Source of the DNA: Prevotella sp.
GTDB lineage: Bacteria; Bacteroidota; Bacteroidia; Bacteroidales; Bacteroidaceae
Length of the DNA: 57,892 bases
Direction: 5' to 3'
Assembly (NCBI GenBank): GCA_017400455.1
Contig: JAFPTC010000068.1
Location: 1-57,892, forward strand
Below are positions 14,358 to 22,146 of this stretch, piece by piece (position 1 is the first letter of the stretch; each line of letters starts with the position of its first letter). The notes beneath the pieces were generated by a model. The model did no database searches. It was given only the letters and a program-made list of their open reading frames with translations, and was not told the origin of the DNA. A program made the translations under genes and the position numbers.

Positions 14358-16898
14358 TTACTTCAGTTTGTGCTTTTGAACGATGATCTGGCTCACTTTC
14401 ACTTCAAAGCCAGCAGGGCAACCGCCCAGGTCGATGAAGAACTTGGCCTTGGTGAAGGCGCCGGGGTTGGCCTTGTCGGCTTTGTTGCCGCCATAGGCTG
14501 CGACGAGATTGGCAAACTGCACGAGGTTCTCGCCGTCCTCCATCTTCAGGTCACCGCGATAGAGCAGGGTGTTGTCGTCATCGTCCTGTTCGCAGAGCTT
14601 CAGCGTGTAGCGGCCCAGCTCCTGGTTGGACTCTAAGCGAACGCTGATGTCGTAGGCCTGACCGGCCTCGATGTTAAGGTCCACCTCCTGGATGGAGTTC
14701 TGGGCCTGCCACTCGCTGACGGTGGCATCGACGGCCTTGATGGTGTAGACGCCGTTGGCGAAGGAGAATTCAGGATTGCCAATCTGGCTCCACGACGGAT
14801 CGCTCCACCAGAAGTTCATCTGGCCCTTGGTGTTGAAGGCGGCGCCGAGGTTCTCGGCTGCGTCGGTGGCAGCCCAGTCTATCAGGGCGGGATCGCTCTC
14901 GTCAACGGCAGGCGCGGTGTGCTTCTGCACGATGAGCTCGCTGATCTGCAGCTCAAAGCCGGCGGGACAGCCGCCCAGGTCGATGAAGAACTTGCCCTCG
15001 GTGAACGAGCCCTTGTTGGCCTTGTCGGCCTTGTTGCCGCTGTAGGCAGCCACGAGGTTGGTCAGCTCGATGATGTTCTCGCCGTCAGCCAGCTTCAGGT
15101 CGCCACGATAGACGAGGGTGTTGTCGTCGTCGCTCTGCTCGCAGAGCTTCAGCGTGAAGCGGCCCAGCTCCTGGTTGGCCACGAGCTTCACGCGCAGGTC
15201 GTAGGCCTGGCCCTCCTCGATGTTGATGGCCACGTTCTGGATAGAGTTCTGAGCCTGCCACTCGCTGACGGTGGCATCGACGGCCTTGATGGTGTAGACG
15301 CCGTCGGCGTAGGAGAACTCAGGGTTGCCAATCTGGCTCCACGACGGGTCGCTCCACCAGAAGTTCATCTCGCCCTTGGTGTTAAAGCCGGCGGCCAGGT
15401 TGTCGGGAGAATCGACAGCCACCCACGTCACGCCGGGCTCTTCACCGCCCTGCTGGCCAGGCACGATGGTGCCGTCGTCGTTGGCATGATCCTTGAGCAC
15501 GATGTTCGAGATGTTGATGTTGGTCTCGCCGGAAGCGAAGCCGAAGTCGAAGACGAGCTTCACGGGGTCGAGATCCTTGCCGGGCACGTCGCTCTTCCAG
15601 AAGACGTAGGGCTGGCCGGCCTTCAGGCTGATGCCATGCTCGTCGATGATGGCGTCGGCATCGGTCTCGTTGGTGAGCTTCACCACCACGCCATCGATGT
15701 CACGATCGGCGGTGAGGATGCAGGAGAAGTCGTAGTTCGTAGCAGCTGAGGTGGTGAGGGCGGTGTGGAAGTGCACCTGTGCCTGCCACTCGGCGAAGCA
15801 CTGCTGCGGAATGCTGACGGTGTAGTCGTTGTTGTCCATCTTGAAGAGCGACTCCATCAGGGCCGTCTGATCATTACCCCAGCTGGGATCGGGATTGTAG
15901 TAGAAGGACATGGTGGGCGTGATGCCTTTCCAGAGGTTGAAGTCGCTGTTGGCATCGAAGCCGCTCTCCTCCACCAGGCGCTGGTCGGCCTCACTGGTGA
16001 ACACGAAGCGCCAGGCAATGCTGCGGTCGGGCTTCTCGTAGTAGACCACCATCTTCGTGGCGGTGAGCTGCTCTACGCGGAAGAGGGGATCCTGATACTG
16101 TGCGTCGCTGCTGATGTAGGGGAAAACCGTGTTGGCAGCCAGGCGGATGTACTTGCAGCCAGTAGTGACGGTGCCATCCTCAGCAGTCCAGTCGGCAACC
16201 TCGAAGTTCCAGGTCGAGGTCTGGTTGCCAATGACTATGGCTGTGTCCCTTTTGGCAATTTTCGATTTCTCATCGGCAAACTTAGTTTCATAATTCACAT
16301 AGGACAAACCGTCGTCACCGGCACTATATGTGTAGGCGCCGCCCTTGCGAGTCTCAGCAGTGAAGGTGATGCGGTCGTCATAGACGCCACAATCCTTCTT
16401 CTCGCCAACGGCAGCACTCCACCAACCGGTGGCATCGGTGCCGGCAGGGCCGCAGCCCATGTGGCCCACCTCGCGGCTGTTGATGCGCCACTCCTTGCCC
16501 GTGATGCGGCGGAAGTCTGCGCTCCAGTCAATCTTGGTCTCGTTGAAGGTGAAGGTCTTCTTCACGCCAGTCTGACTGATGCCGTTGCGATTGCCCAAGC
16601 GCAGCTCCACGGTGTGGGTGCCGGCTTCGGTGTTAGTATAGCCCACCTCGCTCAGGGTGGAGTAGCTGGTGCCGTCGATAATCCAGATGGGATAAGTGCC
16701 TGCGGCGGGAGTGAAGGTGGCCACCATCTGGTTGGTCTCCTGGTCAACGTTCATCTGGAAGTCGGTGTCGCCCACGGTGGGGACGTTCTGCGGGTTGGCT
16801 CCCTCGAACTCCTCGGGCGAGCAAGCTGTGAGGGTTGCAATGACATTGCAACATACAAAACAGCTGGCAAGTAACAGTTTTATATTCCTGATAGTCAT
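14358..16898 (-). CDS. Surface glycan-binding lipoprotein with duplicated C-terminal modules
   Basis: Lipoprotein (Cys26 in ATLTACS) in the place where laminarin PULs carry a SusE/F-like surface glycan-binding protein. Residues about 35-115 look like a PKD/Ig-type domain (FTPAAGTYPIWIIDGTSYST). A middle part has Trp- and Tyr-rich segments. Residues about 490-665 and 675-846 are two near-identical carbohydrate-binding-like modules (MNFWWSDPSWSQIGNPEFS, VSEWQAQNSIQ, FFIDLGGCPAGFE, IVQKH). A more diverged copy precedes them (about 325-480; SFYYNPDPSWGND, FAEWQAQVHF). It therefore seems to have three tandem CBM-type modules. It lies after susD across a 127 bp repeat spacer and overlaps no neighbour. 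No catalytic motif seen. Confidence 0.8.
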   Translation of the reverse strand: MTIRNIKLLLASCFVCCNVIATLTACSPEEFEGANPQNVPTVGDTDFQMNVDQETNQMVATFTPAAGTYPIWIIDGTSYSTLSEVGYTNTEAGTHTVELRLGNRNGISQTGVKKTFTFNETKIDWSADFRRITGKEWRINSREVGHMGCGPAGTDATGWWSAAVGEKKDCGVYDDRITFTAETRKGGAYTYSAGDDGLSYVNYETKFADEKSKIAKRDTAIVIGNQTSTWNFEVADWTAEDGTVTTGCKYIRLAANTVFPYISSDAQYQDPLFRVEQLTATKMVVYYEKPDRSIAWRFVFTSEADQRLVEESGFDANSDFNLWKGITPTMSFYYNPDPSWGNDQTALMESLFKMDNNDYTVSIPQQCFAEWQAQVHFHTALTTSAATNYDFSCILTADRDIDGVVVKLTNETDADAIIDEHGISLKAGQPYVFWKSDVPGKDLDPVKLVFDFGFASGETNINISNIVLKDHANDDGTIVPGQQGGEEPGVTWVAVDSPDNLAAGFNTKGEMNFWWSDPSWSQIGNPEFSYADGVYTIKAVDATVSEWQAQNSIQNVAINIEEGQAYDLRVKLVANQELGRFTLKLCEQSDDDNTLVYRGDLKLADGENIIELTNLVAAYSGNKADKANKGSFTEGKFFIDLGGCPAGFELQISELIVQKHTAPAVDESDPALIDWAATDAAENLGAAFNTKGQMNFWWSDPSWSQIGNPEFSFANGVYTIKAVDATVSEWQAQNSIQEVDLNIEAGQAYDISVRLESNQELGRYTLKLCEQDDDDNTLLYRGDLKMEDGENLVQFANLVAAYGGNKADKANPGAFTKAKFFIDLGGCPAGFEVKVSQIIVQKHKLK
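14370..15430 (-). repeat. 549 bp tandem duplication inside the glycan-binding lipoprotein
   Basis: The segments starting at 14370 and 14919 match at an offset of 549 bp (183 codons) and encode the last two binding modules. Long nucleotide stretches are almost identical, for example around 14700-14820 and 15249-15370. Confidence 0.85.
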
Positions 16899-17016
16899 AT
16901 TCGTATAATTCGTTTAATTCGTAAAACTAGTGGCATGTCCTGTTCCACAATTCGTTTAATTCGTAAAATTAGTAGTCTGTACTATTGCCACAATTCGTTT
17001 AATTCGTAAAATTAGT
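16899..17016. repeat. Triple 42-43 bp tandem repeat in the susD to SGBP spacer
   Basis: The unit AATTCGTTTAATTCGTAAAA and following TAGT occurs at 16907, 16949 and 16992, separated by short variable pieces. It shares the ATTCGTATAATTCGT word with the inverted repeats at 9691-10264. It may modulate expression of the downstream lipoprotein, glucanase and glucosidase genes, but no terminator-like stem is evident. Confidence 0.75.
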
Positions 17017-17025
17017 AGTCGTAAA

Positions 17026-18579
17026 TCAATAGTCGTTCTGCTTCAGAGCGGGATCGGAGTCGAGTTCGCCCTGTGCGATGGGGATATACTTCTTCTTCTC
17101 GGTCCATGAGTTAGTGCGGAAGCCATACTGGTCGGGCACGAGCACCTGCGCAGCTTTGCCGGTGCGGACGAGGTCCCAGTAGCGCTTGCCTTCGCCCATG
17201 AACTCCAGGTCGCGCTCGTTGAGGATGTCGTCGGCGGTGACGCTGCTCACGGCAGCCAGTCCAGCACGCTGGCGAACCTGACTTACATAGCCTGCGGCCT
17301 CGGTAGCGCTGCCACCCGTGGCAATGAGCAGCTCAGCGGCGTTGAGCAGTGCCTCGGCGTAGCGGTAGTAGCGATAGTTGTTGTTGTAGTTCAGGTTGTT
17401 GTCGAAGGTAGCGTCGGCATTGTTCTCCGGACGCGGACGATACTTGTTCAGCCAGAGGAAGGTGTTCTGGTAGCGGGGATGGTAGGACTGCTCCTCGGCC
17501 ATGCCCTCCATGGAACGGAGGTCCCAGATGGTGGCGTCGCGGCGCAGATCGCCCTCGGCAAACTTGTTGTAGGACTCTCTCTTCACAGGCAGGAAGCCCC
17601 AGCCGTCGCCCCAGGCATCGCTGCCCTTGTAGTTGTTGGGCGAGATGAGGGTAGGCATGACGGTGCCGCCGATGGCCAGCGGGCTGTTCCAGCCGCGCTC
17701 GTTGCCGCCGTCCTCGTAGTTAATCTCCCAGATGCTCTCCTTGGTCCACTCGCCGCTCTCTTCCCAGATGTTGGCATAGCTGGGGTTCAGCTCGTACTCG
17801 CTGCTGGCGATGAGCTCCTTCATGAAGCCAAGAGCCTTGGGATAGCGCTCAGTATCCTTCTGATACATCACCATCTCGGCGTACATCATGTAGCACATGG
17901 CCTGCGAGGCGCGACCGGCCTGGTCATAGCTCCAGCGCAGCGGCAGCACCTTCGAGTCAATGACCTCCTCCAGCTCGCGGATAAGCTCGGCATAGACCTG
18001 ATCAGCAGTGTATTGCGGTGCAGTATAGGGCGCGTTCAGATTCTCCAGATAGAAAGGAATATTGCCGAAATAGTGCCACAACATATTATAATAGAACACG
18101 CGCATGGCGCGGGCCTGCATCTCATAGCTCTTCTTGCTATCTTCGCTGACCGAAGCGTCGGCCCAGCCGAGATAGCGCAACAGGTCGTTGCAGCGCTTGA
18201 TGCCAGAGTAGTCCACTGTCCAGAGCGACGAGAGCGTATTGTTCTCGTTAGCCTCGAAGTTGAACAGCATGTGCCAGTTCTGCATATCGTTCTTCGTCTC
18301 TCCGCCCACGAAGAAATTGTCGCCCAGTATTTCGGCGTCGATGTTCAGGGCGTTATACTGTCCCAGTCCCCAGTCGGGCCAGTGGATGGGGTCGTAGGCG
18401 GCAATGAGTGCCTCCTGCAAGTGGGCGTCGGTCTTGTAATAATCCTCCAGGAAGTCGCCATTGGGGTTGGTCACCTCCAGGAAATCGTCGCTGCACGAGG
18501 TGAGCGTTACGCTAAATGACAAAGGACAAATGATAAATGATAAACCTATCAGAAGTCGGCTGTATATCTTGGTTTTCAT
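17026..18579 (-). CDS. SusD/RagB-family glycan-binding outer-membrane lipoprotein
   Basis: Extracellular lipoprotein that caps the SusC transporter and captures glycan. Lipoprotein signal with Cys29 (SVTLTSCSDDFLEV). Typical SusD features follow: helical TPR-like segments (LQEALIAAYDPIHWPDWG, KRCNDLLRYLGWAD, EMQARAMRVFYYNMLWHYFGN), an internal YRYAEALLNAAELLIATGG segment and the C-terminal block NERDLEFMGEGKRYWDLVRTG. Length 517 aa is normal. It starts 25 bp after susC. The hydrophobic core of the signal peptide (LSFIICPLSFS) is encoded by a low-complexity ATTTATCATTTGTC-type tract that also appears in the GH3 signal peptide. Glycan specificity is inferred from the GH16/GH3 genes downstream. 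Confidence 0.95.
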   Translation of the reverse strand: MKTKIYSRLLIGLSFIICPLSFSVTLTSCSDDFLEVTNPNGDFLEDYYKTDAHLQEALIAAYDPIHWPDWGLGQYNALNIDAEILGDNFFVGGETKNDMQNWHMLFNFEANENNTLSSLWTVDYSGIKRCNDLLRYLGWADASVSEDSKKSYEMQARAMRVFYYNMLWHYFGNIPFYLENLNAPYTAPQYTADQVYAELIRELEEVIDSKVLPLRWSYDQAGRASQAMCYMMYAEMVMYQKDTERYPKALGFMKELIASSEYELNPSYANIWEESGEWTKESIWEINYEDGGNERGWNSPLAIGGTVMPTLISPNNYKGSDAWGDGWGFLPVKRESYNKFAEGDLRRDATIWDLRSMEGMAEEQSYHPRYQNTFLWLNKYRPRPENNADATFDNNLNYNNNYRYYRYAEALLNAAELLIATGGSATEAAGYVSQVRQRAGLAAVSSVTADDILNERDLEFMGEGKRYWDLVRTGKAAQVLVPDQYGFRTNSWTEKKKYIPIAQGELDSDPALKQNDY

Positions 18580-18604
18580 AACTATAAACTATATAAACGG
18601 TGAA

Positions 18605-21600
18605 TTAAAAACTAACATTAACCCCGATGGTCCAGGTGCGGGCCTGTGGATAGATGCCCTTGTCGATGCCCAGCGAGGTGCCGCCAGAGGAGATTTCGGG
18701 ATCGAAGCCCCAGTATTTGGTCCAGGTGATGAGGTTCTCGGCCATGACATAGAGGCGCAGACGATCGATGCGTACCTGGCGTGTGATGCTCTGCGGCAAG
18801 GTGTAGCCCAGCGAGATGTTCTTCAAGCGCAGGTAGGAACCGTCGCAGATGTAGAGATCGCTGACCTGCCAGTTGGTGTTGTCGCCAGCGCGCAGAATGG
18901 GATACTTGTTCGAGGTGCCTTCGCCCGTCCAGCGGTTCAGCATCCAGGTGGGATAGTTGCCCGAGCCGATGTCGGAGCGATAGGTGGCGTCGAAGATGTC
19001 GGCACCGGCCACGCCCTGGAAGAAGGCGTTGAAGTCGAAGCCCTGCCACTCGGCGTTCAGGTTCAGACCGAAGGTCCAGTCGGGCGTGCCTTTACCAATC
19101 TTCGTGCGGTCGTCGCTGGTAATCTGGCCGTCGCCATTCACGTCGACGAAACGCGTGTCGCCGGGACGGGCATTAGGCTGAATCAGACCGCCTTCAGCAT
19201 TCGTGTAGGCGTTCACCTCGGCATAGTTCTGGAACACGCCTGCCGTTTTGTAGCCAAAGAAGTAGGGGAAAGGCATGCCGTTTGATCCACGCGAGAGTGC
19301 ACCGCCGGTGAAGCCCTGCACGCCGTCGTAGTCTACGAAGCCCGACTCGTTGCCCAGGTTCTTCAGCTCGTTTTTGGTGTAGCTGGCATTACCCTTCACA
19401 GCAAAGCGTGCGTCGCCGATGTTCCACTTATAGCCCAGTTCAAACTCTACGCCCTTGTTCTCCATGTCGCCAACGTTGCCGATGGGCTTCTCCTCACCCA
19501 CATACGACGGGATGGGCATGGTCATCAGCATGCCGTTGGTCTTCTTGATATAGTAGTCCACGGTGAAGGTCAGCTGGTTGTTGAAGAAGCCGAAGTCCAG
19601 TCCGAGGTCGGTCTGCTCGCTTTCCTCCCACTTGATGCTGGGGTTAGCCGTGGTCGAGGCCTTCGAGCCTATCTGCTTCACGGCGGGGTTGCCGAAGAGC
19701 ACGTTGTTGCCCATGGCGTTGCTCACGGTGTAGCGGAAGTCGCCAATGTTGTCGTTACCGTTCTTACCCCAGCTGGCGCGCAGCTTCAGGTTCGAGAGCC
19801 AGTCGCGCTGCTGTTCCATGAACTGCTCGTTCATGATGTTCCATCCCAGCGATACCGAGGGGAACGTGCCGTACTTGTTGTTCGATCCGAAGCGCGAGCT
19901 GCCGTCGCGGCGCACGGTGGCCTGCAGCATGTAGCGCTCGTCGTAGTTGTAGCTCAGTCGGCCGAAGAGCGAGCTCAGGCGGTGCTCCACGTTGGGGCCG
20001 CCCCATCCGCTAAACTCGGCATAGGGAGTGCCCAGGAGCTTACCGTCGGCATCGACCTCGTAGATGACGTTCGAGTTGGTGTAGCTCATGTAGGGCTTCT
20101 CCAGGTTGATGATGTTCCAGCGCTCAGCTCCCACATAGTCGCTCTTGTTCTTCATGGCGCTCTGGCCCAGTACGATGCCGAAGGTGTGCTTTCCTATCTG
20201 CTTGTCGTAGGTCAGCGTGTTCTCCACCTGCCAGTTGGTGCCCTTGTTCCACGAGCTGCCGGCCGATGTATGCTCGCCCTTGGCATTGCCCGAATGATAG
20301 TATTTCGAGAGCGTGGCGTAGTTGTTGCCCCAGAAGGACATGTCTACGGAGTAGTTGAAGTGATATTTCAGGTTGTCCCAGAGCTGCAGGTCGATGGTGA
20401 ACTTTGGCACGAACTTGTGGCTCCAGTTTTTCGAGGGGTTCAGTCCCAGCACGGCCAGGGGGTTGTTCATTTCGCCGTAGCTGCCAAACGAGCCGGGCAC
20501 GGTGTAGTAGTTTCCGGCGGCGTCGCGCTGCAGCTCGTAGCCCATGGTCTCCTCATAGTTTTCGTGATACTGCTGGGCCAGGGCCTCGCTGGTGACGGTG
20601 GGAGCGAGGATGGGCGAGAGGTAGAGGGCCGAGCCCAGCACCGAGCCGAACTCAGAGTTCTCGCTGATGCCCGAGCTCTTTATGCGAGTGTAGGCCACGT
20701 TCACGGTCACGTCGAGCTTGTTCAGGAAGTTGCGCTCCTTCGACTCGTCGAGCACGGTGTAGATATTGTTTGAGCGGAGGCTCAGGCGCTGATAGTTCGA
20801 CTGTCCGAAGTTGCCGCCCACGATGCCCTCCTGGTCGTAGTAGCCCAAGGAGAGATAGTAGTTCAGCTTCTCGGTGGCGCCGCTGATGCTCAGCTCATGG
20901 TTCTGCACGGGAGCATTGTCATTGAACACCAGCTCCTGCCAGTCGGTGCCGAAGCCCTTGATGGGGTTGCCGTTGGTGTCGGTCAGGTTGGCCGGATCCA
21001 GATAAAGCGGAGCCTGGCCGCCATTGAGGCGGCTCTCGTTCTGCATGATGGCATAGTCGGTGGCACTGGTCACGTCGCGCTTCTTCCACGCATTCTGCCA
21101 GCCCATGCTGAAGTTATAGTTGATGCTGGCCTTGCCCTGCTTGCCTTTCTTCGTGGTAACCAGGATGACGCCATTGGCAGCCCTGGCACCGTAGATGGCA
21201 CCCGAGGCAGCGTCCTTCAGCACCTCTATCGACTCAATGTCGGTGGGATTCACAAAGTCAATGCCGCCGGCTATGGGCATGCCATCGACGATGTAGAGGG
21301 GGTCGGAATTTGTAATTGTACCTGTACCTCTAATACGCACACGAGGCGATGCGCCAGGCTGGCCCGATGACGACGTGACGTTCACGCCAGCGGCCAGACC
21401 CTTCAGGGCGTTGTCCACGCGCACGGGGGTCTTTCCCTCCAGGTCCTCGGCACTCACCTTGGCAATAGAGGCCGTCACCACGCTCTTCTTCTGCACGCCG
21501 TAGCCAATGACCACCACGTCCTGCAGCGTGTTCTCGTCTTCTTTCATCATGACGGTCATGCCGTTGCGGGCGCTGGCCTCCTGCTGAGTGTAGCCAATGT

Positions 21601-21844
21601 AGCTCACCACCAGCGTGGCGCCCTGGGCTACCTTGATAGTGAACTGGCCGTCAACGTTGGTGATGACGCCATTACTCTGATTTGCCTTCTCAATGACCGA
21701 AGCACCGATGATGGGTTCGCCCGTTTCGTCGATGACCCTGCCGGTGATGCCGCCGCCTTGGGCCTGGGCCGTCATTGAAAGAAGCACGGCGATGAGGGCG
21801 ACAAACGTTCGCCTCAGCACAGATAGTTTCATGTTCTTTCTCAT
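18605..21844 (-). CDS. SusC/RagA-family TonB-linked outer-membrane transporter
   Basis: TonB-dependent importer of oligosaccharides, 1079 aa from the start chosen here. MRKNMKLSVLRRTFVALIAV begins a signal peptide ending near AQAQ. A carboxypeptidase-regulatory-like domain follows (ITGRVIDETGEPIIGASV), then the TonB-box region (LQDVVVIGYGVQKK), the plug (RIRGTGTITNSDPLYIVDGM, LKDAASGAIYGARAANGVI) and the long beta-barrel ending WTIGVNVSF. The reading frame is open 80 codons further upstream, but that extension has no signal peptide logic and crosses the promoter box, so 21844 is used; an internal ATG at 21832 is an alternative. It is the first gene of the PUL and is divergent from the regulator. 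Confidence 0.95.
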   Translation of the reverse strand: MRKNMKLSVLRRTFVALIAVLLSMTAQAQGGGITGRVIDETGEPIIGASVIEKANQSNGVITNVDGQFTIKVAQGATLVVSYIGYTQQEASARNGMTVMMKEDENTLQDVVVIGYGVQKKSVVTASIAKVSAEDLEGKTPVRVDNALKGLAAGVNVTSSSGQPGASPRVRIRGTGTITNSDPLYIVDGMPIAGGIDFVNPTDIESIEVLKDAASGAIYGARAANGVILVTTKKGKQGKASINYNFSMGWQNAWKKRDVTSATDYAIMQNESRLNGGQAPLYLDPANLTDTNGNPIKGFGTDWQELVFNDNAPVQNHELSISGATEKLNYYLSLGYYDQEGIVGGNFGQSNYQRLSLRSNNIYTVLDESKERNFLNKLDVTVNVAYTRIKSSGISENSEFGSVLGSALYLSPILAPTVTSEALAQQYHENYEETMGYELQRDAAGNYYTVPGSFGSYGEMNNPLAVLGLNPSKNWSHKFVPKFTIDLQLWDNLKYHFNYSVDMSFWGNNYATLSKYYHSGNAKGEHTSAGSSWNKGTNWQVENTLTYDKQIGKHTFGIVLGQSAMKNKSDYVGAERWNIINLEKPYMSYTNSNVIYEVDADGKLLGTPYAEFSGWGGPNVEHRLSSLFGRLSYNYDERYMLQATVRRDGSSRFGSNNKYGTFPSVSLGWNIMNEQFMEQQRDWLSNLKLRASWGKNGNDNIGDFRYTVSNAMGNNVLFGNPAVKQIGSKASTTANPSIKWEESEQTDLGLDFGFFNNQLTFTVDYYIKKTNGMLMTMPIPSYVGEEKPIGNVGDMENKGVEFELGYKWNIGDARFAVKGNASYTKNELKNLGNESGFVDYDGVQGFTGGALSRGSNGMPFPYFFGYKTAGVFQNYAEVNAYTNAEGGLIQPNARPGDTRFVDVNGDGQITSDDRTKIGKGTPDWTFGLNLNAEWQGFDFNAFFQGVAGADIFDATYRSDIGSGNYPTWMLNRWTGEGTSNKYPILRAGDNTNWQVSDLYICDGSYLRLKNISLGYTLPQSITRQVRIDRLRLYVMAENLITWTKYWGFDPEISSGGTSLGIDKGIYPQARTWTIGVNVSF

Positions 21845-21908
21845 AAATACTTTTTTGTTGTTAGTTAATTTTAAAGATGTTTTTAGTTGAATCGTCACAT
21901 TTCTGGTG

Positions 21909-21916
21909 CAAAGATA
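21909..21916 (-). promoter_or_regulatory. TATCTTTG -7 box for the susC operon
   Basis: TATCTTTG on the minus strand, 65 bp upstream of the chosen susC ATG. No clear TTTG at the usual distance upstream, as would suit an activator-dependent PUL promoter. Confidence 0.5.
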
Positions 21917-22089
21917 GGTATAAAAAGCCTTCGGAGCTTCGCTATCAAGATGGAAATATGGACGAATAAAGAACCAATGAATCGCTAAATCACTGAAGCA
22001 TAACGGAATAAGCAAAAGGCAGATGCCGCTACAATATAGACAACGTGCCAGAAAATATATGGACGAAATGAAGAAAAAATGCAATTTTC

Positions 22090-22121
22090 TTGCATTTTCT
22101 GAGTAAAAAACATTAACTTTG
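22090..22121 (+). promoter_or_regulatory. Promoter of the DUF6377-type regulator
   Basis: TTG (22090-22092), 21 bp, TAACTTTG (22114-22121), then the regulator ATG at 22147. Matches the Bacteroidota consensus well. Confidence 0.6.
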
Positions 22122-22146
22122 CACCTGCGAACCCAAAACTATAGAC

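Larger units (their letters stand above)
21845..22146. other. Divergent control region between susC and the regulator
   Basis: About 300 bp of AT-rich sequence with a promoter box on each strand (entries below). No repeat family and no gene seen; any operator for the DUF6377-type regulator would be expected here. Confidence 0.6.

Noticed and set aside
21845-22084. N-terminal extension of the SusC-like gene by 80 codons
   Set aside because: The extension crosses the TATCTTTG box, is AT-rich and would place the signal peptide far inside the protein.
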